A DNA stretch of 64,000 nucleotides from Haematobia irritans (taxonomy: Eukaryota; Arthropoda; Insecta; Diptera; Muscidae): the NCBI RefSeq assembly GCF_050003625.1, contig NC_134399.1, positions 148,918,473 to 148,982,472 of the forward strand. The letters are read 5' to 3'. The notes beneath the pieces are model-generated. The model was not told the origin of the DNA and searched no databases. It worked only from the letters and a program-made list of their open reading frames with translations. Shown here one piece after another: positions 54,012-64,000 of this stretch (its first letter is position 1; each line of letters begins with the position of its first letter). The translations under genes were made by a program, and so were the position numbers.

Positions 54012-57000
54012 TATACCCTCCACCATAGGATGGGGGATATAGTAACTTTGTCATTCCGTTTGTAACACATCAAAATATTGCTATAAAACCCCATCAAGTA
54101 TATATTCTTGGTCGTGGTGAAATTCTGAGTCGATCTAAGCATGTCCGTCCGTCCGTCTGTTGAAATCACACTAACTTCCGAACGAAACAAGCTATCGACT
54201 TGAAACTTGGCACAAGTAGTTGTTATTGACGTAGGTCGGATGGTATTGCAATTGGGCTATATCGGACCATTTTTACGTATAGCCCCATATAAACCGACGC
54301 TCAGATTTGGCTTGCGGAGCCTCTTAGAGGAGCAAAATTTATCCGATCCGGTTGAAATTTGGTACATGGTGTTAGTATATGGTTTCTCATAACCATGCAA
54401 AAATTGGTCCACATCGGTCCATAATTATATAGCCCCCATATAAAACGATCCCCAGTTTTGGCTTGCGGAGCCTCTAAGAGAAGCAAATTTCATCCGATCC
54501 GACTGAAATTTGGTACATGGTGCTAGTATATGATCTTTAACAAAATTTTTCCGATCCGGTTGAAATTTGGTACATGGTGTTAGTATATGGTCTCTCACAA
54601 ACATACAAAAATTGTTCCATATCGGTCCATAATCATATATAGCCCCCATATAAACCGACACCAGATTTGGCTTGCGGAGCCTCTAAGAGAAGCAAATATC
54701 ATCCGATCCGACTGAAATTTGGTACATGGTGCTAGTATATGATCTTTAACAAAATTTATCCGATCCGGTTGAAATTTGGTACATGGTGTTAGTATATGAT
54801 CTCTACAACCATGCAAAAATTGGTTCACATCGGTTCATAATTATATAGAGCCCTCATATAAACCGATCCCCATATTTGACCTCCGGAGCCTCATGGATGA
54901 GCAAAATTTATCCGATGCGGTTGAAATTTGGTACGTGGTGTTAGTATATGGTCTCTGACAACCATGCAGCAATCGTCCATATCGGTCCATAATTTTATGT
55001 AGCCCCCATATAAACCGATCCCCAGATTTGACCTCCGGAGTTCTTTGGAAGAGCAAAATTCATCCGATCCGGTTGAAATTTGGTACGTGGTGTTAGTATA
55101 TGGTCTCTGATAACCATGCTAAAATTGGTCCATACCGGTCTTAATTATATATAACCCCCATTTAGATATAACTAAAAACCAAGCCAAAATTGGTTCATAT
55201 CGGTCTATAGTTATATATTGCCGATCCCTAAAAATAATCTACCAAAATTTTATTTCTATACAAAATTTTGTCAAAATTTTATTACTATGGAAAATGTTGT
55301 CAAAATTTTATTACTTTAGAAAATTTTGTCAAGATTTTATTTCTATAGAAAATGTTGTCAGAATTTTATTTCTATAAAAAATTTTGTCGAAATTTTATTA
55401 CTATACAAAATTGTGTCAATATTTTATTTCTATTGAAAATTTTGGCAAATTTTATTGCTATAAAAAATTTTGTAAAAACTTTATTTCTACAGAAAATTTT
55501 GTCGAAATTTTATTTATAAAGAAAAATCTGTCAAACTGAATTATTTACGTATTTAATCGGCCTTTTTATACCCTCCACCATAGGATGGGGGTATATTAAC
55601 TTTGTCATTCCGTTTGTAACACATCGAAATATTGCTCTAAGACCCCATAAAGTATATATATTCTGGGTCGTGGTGAAATTCTGAGTCGATCTAAGCATGT
55701 CCGTCCGTCTCTCCGGCTGTCCGTCCGTCTGTGGAAATCACGCTAACTTCCGAACGAAACAAGCTATCGACTTGAAACTTGGCACAAGTAGTTGTTATTG
55801 ATGTAGGTCGGATGGTATTGAAAATCGGCCATATCGGACCACGTTTACGTATAGCCCCCATATAAACCGATCCCCAAATTTGGCTTGGGGTGCCTCCTGG
55901 AGCAGCAAAATTCATCCGATCCGGTTGAAATTTGGTACCTGATGTTAGTATACGGCCTCTAACAACTATGCAAAAATTGGTCCATATCGGTCCATAATTA
56001 TATATAGCTCCAATATAAACCGATCCCCAGATTTGACCTCCGGAGCCTCTTGGAGGAGCAAAATTCATCCGATCCGGTTAAAATTTAGTACGTGGTCTTA
56101 GTATACGGTCTCTAACACCCATACAAAAATTGGTCCATGTTGGTCCATAATTATATATAGCCCCCATATAAACCGATCCCCAGATTTGACCTCCGGAGCC
56201 TCTTGGAGGGGAAAAATTCATCCGATCCGGTTGAAATGTGGTACCTGATGTTAGTATACGGTCTCTAAAAACCATGCAAAAATTGGTCCATATCGGTCCA
56301 TAATTATATATAGCCCCCATATAAACCGATCCACAGATTTGACCTCCGGAGCCTCTTGGAGGGGCAAAATTCATCCGATCCTGTTGAAATTTGGTACCTG
56401 ATGTTAGTATATGGCCTCTAACAACCATGCAAAAATTGGTCCATATCGGTTCATAATTATATATAGCTCCCATATAAACCGATCGCCAGATTTGAACTCC
56501 GGAGCCTCTTGGAGGAGCAAAATTCATCCGATCCAATTGAAATTTAGTACGTGGTGTTAGTATACAGTCTCTAACAACCATGCAAAAATTGGTCCATATC
56601 GGTTCATAATTATATATAGCTCCCATATAAACCGATCCCCAGATTTGACCTCAGGAGCCTCTTGGAGGAGCGAAATTCATCCGATCCAGTTGAAATTTGG
56701 TACATGGTGTTAGTATATGGTATCTAACAACCATGCAAAAATTGGTCCATATCGGTCCATAATTATATATAGCAAAAGTCATCCGATGCGGTTGAAATTT
56801 GGTACATTTTGTCAATATATGGCCTCTAACAGCCATGTAAAAATTGGTCAATATCGGTCTTTAGTTATATATAGCCGATGACTTATTACACAAAAATTGG
56901 TCCATATCGCCAAAAATAATCTACCAAAACTTTATTTCCATAGAAAATTTTGTCAAATTTTATTACTATAGAAAGTTGTGTCAAAATTTCATTTCTATAG

Positions 57001-57776
57001 AACGTTTTGTCAAACGTTTATTTCTATAGAAATGTTTGTCAAAATTTTATTTCCATAGAAAGTTTTGTCAAAATTTTATTTCCATAGAAAGTTTTGTCAA
57101 AATTTTATTTTTATAGAAAATTTTGTAAAAAATTTATTTCTGTAGAAAATTTTGTCAACATTTTATTTCTATACAAAATTTTGTCAACATTTTACTTCCA
57201 TAGAAAATTTTGTCAACATTTTATTTCTATAGAAAATTTTGTCAAGTTTTTATTTCTATAGAAAATTTTGTCAAAATTTTATTTCTATAGAAAATTTTGT
57301 CAAGTTTTCATTTCTATAGAAAATTTTGTCAAACTATATTATATACGTATTTAATCGGCCTTTTTTTTGTTTAATATATACCCCGTATGGGCTAACTTAC
57401 AATTTAGAAGACAGTGTTAAAAAGTTTTACGATACCTTGCCATCGGCAAGTGTTATCGCAACCCAAGTAATTCGATTGTGGATGACAGCCTTTAGGAGAA
57501 GTTCCTACGCAATCCATGGTGGAGGGTACATAAGATTCGGCCTGGCCGAACTTACGGCCGTATATACTTGTTTGTTTTATATATACCCCGTATGGACTAA
57601 CTTACAATTGAGAACACGGTTTTAAGAATTTTACGATACCTTGCCATCGGCAAGTGTTACCGCAACCCAAGTAATTCGATTGTTTATGACAGTTTTTAGT
57701 AAAAGTTTCTATGAAATCCATGGTGGAGGGTACATAAGATTCGGCCTGGCCGAATTTACGGCTTTATATACTTGTC
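54012..57776 (-). mobile_element. F2 element containing a second F2 element
   Basis: The outer element starts TATACCCTCCACCATAGGAT at 54013, has monomers (54300-55200), the ~29-bp array (55235-55535) and stops at TTTAATCGGCC (55562). After the inner element it resumes at about 57573 with TTTTATATATACCCCGTATG and finishes with the hairpin end (TTCGGCCTGGCCGAA, TATATACTTGT) at 57776. Confidence 0.8.
55564..57572 (-). mobile_element. Inner F2 element with exact 153-bp array
   Basis: The cap is at 55565-55740 (GTCCGTCCGTCTCTCCGG). TTATATATAG recurs at 55998, 56151, 56304, 56457, 56610 and 56763, every step exactly 153. The 29-bp array (56925-57340) has GTC at 57183, 57212, 57241, 57270 and 57299. 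The end is CCATGGTGGAGGGTACATAA, the hairpin, then TATATACTTGTTT. Long ORFs in it (125 and 182 aa) are repeat read-through. Confidence 0.87.
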
Positions 57777-57944
57777 TTAAATAAAATGTCTAAGGATGCA
57801 AACATACATATATTAATTTAGAAACACATATGTGCTTAGAAACGTCAGAGAGAACATGAGAGAAAAGAGAAAAAAGATAAAGATGGCGACGGAGATAGTA
57901 TGTATGTAATACTGCAACTTTAATTACAACAAATAAATGTCAAA

Positions 57945-58350
57945 AGATTTCATGTCCTTACAATACGAATGCGTAGGATAGAAGACGCATTTCTCTAATA
58001 GAAAGTTTTTTCCTTGTCCAAAAGTCGATAAAGTTTTCAATAAAGCCGTTTTGTCCGTATAGTTTAGTGATTCGACTTAAAACTGTGTGTGTTCACAAGA
58101 AAGAAAATTTGATTTTAGTAAAGTCAACTGGCTTTAATAATTCTGAACATTTTTTTCAAAGTTGTCGTTAACACGCTTTTCAAGGAATGACTTAAATTTT
58201 GCTTCCTAGAATCAAGTACACAAATCTCAAATATAAAAGAGAATTGTGCCTTACTTCAATTCTGCCTACTTCAATTTTGGCTCGGAATCAATGCCAAAAT
58301 CATTAGTGTAAATAGAAAATCTTTGGAACAGGGCAAGGTTTTTTTCAGTG
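57945..58350 (+). mobile_element. CACTGAAAAAA MITE, left end missing
   Basis: AAAGATTTCATGTCCTTACA, TAGAAGACGCATTTCTCTAA and the right end GGTTTTTTTCAGTG match the MITE at 39854. Confidence 0.7.
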
Positions 58351-58644
58351 TATCAACTTACATATTTTTATTTGCATACAAATTTTTAGTATGAACACAT
58401 TCTAAAAATATATATGCTTGAAACAGAATATTTATATATTTGTTTATTTATTACTTAATTTATTATAATTACAAATTATAATATACTTATTTATACGGAC
58501 ACTAGCAAGTAGAGGCTATTTGCCTAGAAACGGAATATGTTTGGGAGTATATATTACCATGGCAGTTTCCTTGTAGTTTAATTTGACTTCGACTGACCGT
58601 CAACAGAAATTAAAAATGTAAATTGGGGAGAAATAATAAGAAAC

Positions 58645-58707
58645 AAGTAAGTAAGGTCTAAAGTCGGGCGGAGCCGACTATATTATACCCTTCACCACTA
58701 TGTAGAC
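58645..58707 (+). mobile_element. F1/F4 hairpin-end fragment
   Basis: AAAGTCGGGCGGAGCCGACT then ATATTATACCCTTCACCACT. It abuts a Tc1-like fragment. Confidence 0.65.
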
Positions 58708-59197
58708 AAACATTTGTGGCAAGTGGCACCGTCCTGCTGAAACCACATATCGTCCACATCCATATCTTCCAATTCGGGCCATAAAAAGTTCGTTATCATC
58801 TCACGATAGCGAACACCATTCACAGTAACTGCCTGACCGGCCTCATTTTGGAAAAAATACGGCCCGATGATGCCGCCAGCCCATAAACCGCACCAAACAG
58901 TCACTCTTTGTGGGTGCATTGGTTTTTCGACAATCACTCTTGGATTCTCATTCGCCCAAATGCGGCAATTCTGTTTATTGACGAATCCACTGAGGTGAAA
59001 ATGTGCCTCATCACTGAAGATGATTTTCTTCGAAAAATGATCATCCACTGTTGCCATTTCTTGGAAACATTCTGCCCATTCACGACGTCCATGGTTCAAA
59101 TTGAGTAAGTCTGAAATAGAGAAATGTCAAATAAAATTCGGAAAAAACTTAGGTGTGGTTCACATTCAACATCGGCCCTTGAACTTTAACCACCCTT
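58708..59197 (-). pseudogene. Tc1/mariner-superfamily transposase fragment (second family)
   Basis: Minus-strand frame: KKIIFSDEAHFHLSGFV (first Asp), NCRIWANENPRVIVEKPMHP, VTVWCGLWAGGIIGPYFF and DDMWFQQDGATCHK (second Asp). It stops just after the second Asp, so the third acidic residue, and hence the DDxD/E class, cannot be read. The N-terminal DNA-binding part is missing; 59100-59150 joins directly to a terminal sequence ending CTTTAACCACCCTT at 59197 followed by TA, a plausible TIR. The open stretch is 133 codons, better preserved than the DD37E copies. Confidence 0.82.
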
Positions 59198-59204
59198 TAC
59201 AATT

Positions 59205-59430
59205 ATGAACTTGATATGGACCAATTTTTTGTGATTGGGGATCGATTTATCTGAGGGCTATATATAACTACACCCTCAAAAAAATCGCTTCTCTAACATA
59301 TTTTCCAAACATATTTTGCAGGAAGCACATATATTATTGGATACTGCCGATACATTAATATGTTTGATTTATGTGAACATATTATATGTTTGGAAGCATT
59401 TTGAGCCCAAAAATATTATATGCTTGGAAG
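59205..59430. repeat. F2 scrap and AACATATG repeat fragment
   Basis: 59208-59272 is one worn F2 monomer piece (GGGGATCGATTTATCTGAGG). 59285-59420 has GAACATATTATATGTTTGGA-type sequence. Confidence 0.5.
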
Positions 59431-59439
59431 AATTTTCCC

Positions 59440-60085
59440 CAAAGAAGATTGTGCTCATTCCCTAACATAATTTTCACTTCCACGAAATTTTTAGTTCTTG
59501 GTACCTTTTTCTGTAATACAAATAATGTTGAAGAAATTATTCAATTTTATAATTTTTTTAAAATTTACCTTTCGCCTGGAGGGAGAATCGAACCGAGGAC
59601 CATACAGTTTGTAAGCCTACACACACTATTCACTGGGCTACGTAGCAGTTATAGTCACCAGTAGACAATTATCGTTATAAGTTACATTTATATAGCATAG
59701 TTTGCAGCGCCCACGAGCCCATGCAAACATAACATTATTTAAAAGAAACATACATTTGTTGGCCACGTGGAGCAGTGGTTAGCATGTCTGCCTTGCATGC
59801 AAAGGGTCGTGGGTTCAATTCCTGCTCCGACCGAACCAAATTTTTTTTTTTGTAATTTAGACATTTATACTATATTAAATTTTTATAATGAAACTTCGAA
59901 ATGTGGGTTATTAAAGATTTACAGTCAGAAATAGTGCTTGATATAAATGAACTGGCTTTTGAATAAAATATTATTTTTTTTTTTTTTGCAAAAATAACAA
60001 TTTTATAACAAAAAACTGTTTTTGGTATAAAAGTTTGGAATTTTGGAAGAAAATCAAAAACTGTACACATAAATTTATTTAGGCG
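59440..60085. repeat. tRNA-module repeat R5, copy 3
   Basis: Minus-strand tRNA-like module at 59567-59650 (GAATCGAACCGAGG, CACTGGGCTACGTAG) and plus-strand module at 59760-59836 (GTGGAGCAGTGGTTAGCATG, box B GGGTTCAATTCC), with the same spacing as copy 2. Confidence 0.65.
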
Positions 60086-60663
60086 TGAACAGTTTTTTAC
60101 TAGAATTTAACAACATTTTAAATGCCTTTTAAAGTTATCGTGTTTTGTACTTAATTTCATTTTTACCTTTAAGGCCGTTAAAAAATGTGTGTCCATAATG
60201 TCAAAATGATAAACAAAACACTTGTCCACACATACATAAAATTCTCCTCTCAAGGCGAAAACACATGCTGGTTTTTTTTTCAAATCTCTATGCTCTTTAC
60301 TCCGAATACTCAAATTAAATTCAAATTAAATAATATTTAGACTTAAGCATATCAAATTTTTGGCCTTATCATAAAGCAGTTTTCCGAAACAACATACAAC
60401 CGTTTCACAGAAATTGTAAACATATATATGTTTACTCGAAATTTGTAAATTTGTATATGTTTACATTCACACATATTATTTTTATGAAACATTCATGCCC
60501 CAAACATAATATATTTTAACATATTAACATATGTGTCCCAAACATTTAGTGTTAGTTTAGGAACATTACATGTTGGCACTTAAATATATTGTGTTTAAAA
60601 ATTGTGCCCGAAACACATTTTGTTTATATCGGAACATATGAAAAACATATTTTTCTAACAGTG
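60086..60663. other. No gene; AACATATG-type sequence at the right
   Basis: 60086-60410 shows nothing recognised; 60420-60663 has CATATATATGTTTACTCG and GAACATATGAAAAACATA, related to 28640-31850. Confidence 0.45.
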
Positions 60664-62065
60664 TATAGACCGATATGGACCTAGTTAGGCATGGTCGTTT
60701 ACGGCCATATACCAGCACAATGTACCAAATTTAAATTGACTCGGATGAAATTTGCTCCTACAAGAGGCTCCAAAACCAAATATCGGGATCGGTTTATATA
60801 GGGCCTATATATGATGATGGGACTGATATGGACCACTTTTGGCATGGTTGGTAAATATCATATACTACCACCACGTACCAAATTTCAACCAGATCGGATG
60901 AATTTTGTTTCTCCAAAAGGCACCGCAGGTCAAATCTGGGGATCGGTTTATATGGGGGCTATATATAATTATGGACCGATTTCGACCAATTTACGCATGA
61001 GTGTTTGAGGCCATATATTAACACCACGTACCAAATTTCAACTGAATCAGATGAACTTTGGTCTTCCAAGAGGCTCCGGAGGTCAAATCTAGTGATCGGT
61101 TTGTATGGGGGCTATATATAATTATGGACCGATGTGGACCAATTTTTGCATGGTCATTAGAGACTATATACATACACCATGTACCAAATTTCAGCCGGAT
61201 CGGATGAAATTTGCTTCTCTTAGAGGTTCCGCAAGCCAAGTCGGAGGATCGGTTTATATGGGGACTATATATAGTTATGGACCGATTTCGACCAATTTGT
61301 GCATGGGTGTTTGAGGCCATATATTAACACCACGTACCAAATTTCAACTGACTCAGATGAATTTTGGTCTTCCAAGAGGCTCGGAAGGTCAAATCTGGTG
61401 ATCGGTTTGTATGGGATCTATATCGGATGAAATTTGCTTCTCTTAGAGGCTCCGCAAACCAAATCGGGGGATCGGTTTATATGGGGGCTATATATAATTA
61501 TGCACCGATGTGGACCAATTTTTGCATGGTTGTTAGATACCATATACTCACACCATGTACCAAATTTCAACTGAATCAGATGAACTTTGGTCTTCCAAGA
61601 GGCTCCGGAGGTCAAATCTAGTGATCGGTTTGTATGGGGGCTATATATAATTATGGACCGATGTGGACCAATTTTTGCATGGTCATTAGAGACTATATAC
61701 ATACACCATGTACCAAATTTCAGCCGGATCAGATGATAGTTGCTTCTCTTAAAGGCTCCGCAAGCCAAATCGGGGGATCGGTTTATATGGGGGCTATACG
61801 TAAAAGTGGACCGATATGGTCCATTTGCAATACCATCAGATCTACATCAATAACAACTCTTTGTATAAAGTTTCAAGTCGATAGCTTGTTTCGTTCGGAA
61901 GTTAGCGTGATTTCAACAGATGGACGGACGGATATGCTCAGATCGACTCTGAATTTCACCAAGACCCAGAATATATATACCTTATGGGGTCTTAGAGCAA
62001 TATTTCGATGTGTTACAAAAGGGATGACAAAGTTAATATACCCCCATCCTATGGTGGAGGGTATA
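60664..62065 (+). mobile_element. F2 element lacking the hairpin end
   Basis: Monomers with GGGGATCGGTTTATATGGGG alternate between two subtypes (ATGGACCGATTTCGACCAAT and ATGGACCGATGTGGACCAAT). The cap has AGATGGACGGACGGATATGC, TCAGATCGACTCTG, TTATGGGGTCTTAGAGC and terminal CTATGGTGGAGGGTATAAA. The array starts abruptly after the AACATATG repeat. Confidence 0.78.
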
Positions 62066-62066
62066 A

Positions 62067-62303
62067 AAAGGTTGTCGTTAACTCGTTTTTAAAGGACTTT
62101 GATAGCATATGAAGAAAAAACGCCTAAAAAGCGAAAAATTAAAATTTGTTTCCTAGAAGCAAGTACACAAAAGCCAAATTTAGAAGAGAATTGTGTCTTA
62201 AAAGTATCCTTACTTATATTCTCCGCTTCTTTGGCTCGGAATCAATACCAAATTTTTAAAGTAAAGACAAAACCTTTGGAACCGGGCATGCTTTTTTTCA
62301 GTG
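62067..62303 (+). mobile_element. CACTGAAAAAA MITE, right half
   Basis: GTTGTCGTTAACTCGTTTTT, TTTGGCTCGGAATCAATACC and the right end GCATGCTTTTTTTCAGTG match 40270-40486. Confidence 0.72.
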
Positions 62304-63214
62304 TAGGAACCATTCTTAATAGTACATCCATAATGCAATATATCGACAAGTTCCTCTAAGACATGAAAAGGGAAAACTTTTTTTTGCTCAAATTCAAGAT
62401 TATTTATTCATCATACACCTACATTTAAAGAAAGCCTATCAGAATGTTTAACACAAACACTACATTTCATTAATATGTAGTGGGTAGAGAAACACATTTC
62501 AAAAGGATTAAGGATTTGCTACTTTCGATTAAAATCTTCAAATTTGAACTGTAACTGTTTATTCATCTAAATAAAACGAATGGGACCCTTTAGCAAAGTC
62601 AATGTCATTAGTCTCTCCTCTTCAAATACTATTGTAGTTTGTAACCTTTTAAGATTTTCTAGAAAATGTCCCTCATTAAAAGTAAACAGACAACAAAAAG
62701 TTTCATTACGTTAAAAGGTAGCAATTATTCAGTCACACATATCCCATAACGAAAAGTCCCAAAAAGTTTACCTTATGCCTCAAATTTCCTTGACTTGAAT
62801 AGTACGCACTTTCCTCAAAGTTCTAACAAATAAGAGCAACCTCCTCCAAATGAGTGAATGATTATCCTTGTTGCATGGGTTTTACGTAGAATATGTGAGA
62901 TATCACACACACAGATAAATCATGTCCTCAAGTATCAACAACATGCGATTCGTAGCAAAAATACAAATAACACCTAGACAAAATCACACACACACACTGT
63001 GACATATTGATGTGTGACCTTTAGAAAGTTACACCTTTCGTGTGCCATAACCATGTGCCATGCTACAAAAGATCGCGAACATCAGTTTGAAATTAATAAT
63101 AAGGATTTTCCAATATCTTTGTGAAATAGCGTTGTATACCACAGTTTCGGAAAATTTATTTAATTCTAGGAAAAATTACGGGAGATAACAAGTGTTCAAT
63201 ATGAAGTTTAACAC
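62304..63214. other. No gene or repeat recognised
   Basis: Moderately AT-rich sequence with a CA run (62988-62998). The 63200-63490 stretch after it is a worn MITE (AATATTGTCGTGAAGTTAAA, CTGCTTCTTTGGCTC). Confidence 0.45.
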
Positions 63215-63496
63215 AATGAAACAAATATTGTCGTGAAGTTAAAGATTTCTTGTTCTTAAAAAAAGACGTTTTTTACTTAAAACATAAAACATCTCTAGTC
63301 GAAGTCGAGTTTGTATTTGGAAATTTAAGTTGTCGTTTTTAGAGGACATTGATAGCACATGAAGAAAAATTCTGAAAAAACGAAAGATATCAAATTTATC
63401 TCATGTCTCATATCAAGGACGCAAAAGTCTAATTTGAAAGAAAATTGTGTTTTAAGGGTATCCTTACTTCAATTATCTGCTTCTTTGGCTCTGCTC

Positions 63497-63743
63497 CTCA
63501 GAAGAAATGTCTGATCTCATTTCGCGGCTACTCACCTCTATGTCTGAAAGTTTGGATGATTTTTCAGGTTATTGGATTATTTTCTGGTAGGCTCGTCTTT
63601 ACTGTCCGCAGCTGAAGAAGCCGAAGGAGAGTTTGGACAAAATATCTCTTCAGAATCGTTGGTTCAAAAGATTTCTGTCACAGATGGAAATCAGATTATC
63701 TTAAAGAAAGAAATAAGTGGCAGAGGCCATTAGAAAATCTGAA
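63497..63743 (+). other. Unassigned coding-like stretch
   Basis: One frame reads EEMSDLISRLLTSMSESLDD and stops at TAG (63588-63590). Another, overlapping downstream, reads SLLSAAEEAEGEFGQNISSE and then LVQKISVTDGNQIILKKEIS and stops before 63740. The composition (Ser/Glu-rich, few Phe/Lys runs) differs from the AT-rich neighbours. I do not recognise it; it could be a decayed retroelement gag-like piece or an exon of another gene with a frameshift. Confidence 0.25.
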
Positions 63744-63883
63744 GTAAGGTGACATGAACCGGGAAGCCCTGACGAGTGCCGTCAACAGTCAACAAAGTAT
63801 ATTCGCGTTGATTTGAAAATATAGTCTGGACCAATAATTCGACCGATACACAAACTTGTTTTATTACCCCAATAAGAATCAAT

Positions 63884-64000
63884 TCCCAGCATTAACTGCC
63901 TTTTTTCCGTCCTGTGTCACGTCGGTCTATAGTACTCACACTACAACCTGCAATAATAACGCAATCGTCCTGAAATAGACACCAATTCGTTTTTTTTTTT
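63884..64000 (-). mobile_element. F3-type cap start, cut by window end
   Basis: ACAACCTGCAATAATAACGC, AATCGTCCTGAAAT and ATTCGTTTTTTTTT resemble 36180-36235 of the F3 copy. Confidence 0.5.

Noticed and set aside
56078..56626. 182-aa ORF on the minus strand
   Set aside because: Same cause: the exact 153-bp array of the inner F2 element.
56925..57340. Regular ~29-bp repeats that could suggest a CRISPR array
   Set aside because: The units are contiguous direct repeats with no unique spacers, in a eukaryotic intron, and no cas genes are present.

Overview
The window reads as nuclear DNA of a large-genome higher fly, most likely a muscid. It is AT-rich and dominated by transposable-element debris. 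It holds a horn-fly-type (Himar1-like, irritans subfamily) mariner remnant and DINE/Helentron-like repeats. A split gene with GTAAGT/GTGAGT donors and introns up to about 12 kb runs through it. The family-level placement is inference.

The only host gene I can support is on the + strand. Six in-frame exons (19799-20036, 26748-26846, 38441-38544, 41004-41133, 41317-41426, 53300-53452; 834 nt, 278 codons) encode a Rap/Ran-GAP domain closest to GARNL3. Intron phases are 1,1,0,1,0. The catalytic Asn-thumb segment (HIGNDIV) is in the fourth exon seen. The start, upstream exons and the C-terminal part lie outside the window, so bases 1-19798 and 53453-64000 are probably intron too, unless another gene is nested there.

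Repeats fill most of the rest. (1) Four related lineages of DINE/Helentron-like elements, called F1-F4 here, are built from about 153-bp tandem monomers. They share a cap module (GACG repeat, GATCGACTCAG, TTATGGGGTCT, GGGTATA) and an opposite end with a GC-rich hairpin; F2 also carries a 29-bp tandem array. (2) Five dead copies of a DD37E Tc1/mariner-superfamily element share TIR AAGGGTGATACGG and TA target sites. (3) There are four hAT-type elements with 8-bp target duplications. (4) A tRNA-headed SINE of about 345 bp has a 3' tail that matches the 3' end of a Jockey-like LINE also present here. (5) There are MITEs with CACTGAAAAAA ends, one Himar1-like mariner, another Tc1-like fragment and a repeat carrying tRNA-like modules.

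Layout. 1-1140 F1; 1281-2580 DD37E; 2992-4354 F2 split by a LINE; 4615-6425 tandem duplication with a SINE; 6496-9497 F-family pieces, SINE and tRNA-like repeat; 9498-11160 no gene; 11501-12408 DD37E; 12410-13372 F4; 13690-14729 tRNA-like repeat; 14730-15919 no gene; 15920-18898 mariner plus F1; 19799 first exon; 20923-25707 SINE, F3, F2; 26748 exon; 27424-31453 dead LINE with SINE, hAT, DD37E; 33473-34217 SINE, hAT; 34995-37735 F2, F3, SINE; 38441 exon; 39253-40848 MITE/hAT/MITE nest; 41004 and 41317 exons; 42245-46757 F1 with a hAT holding a DD37E copy; 47732-49447 SINE tail, DD37E; 50366-52078 F2, MITE; 53300 exon; 54012-57776 F2 inside F2; 57945-64000 MITEs, Tc1-like fragment, tRNA-like repeat, F2, F3 start. 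No mobile element in the window looks capable of moving itself.
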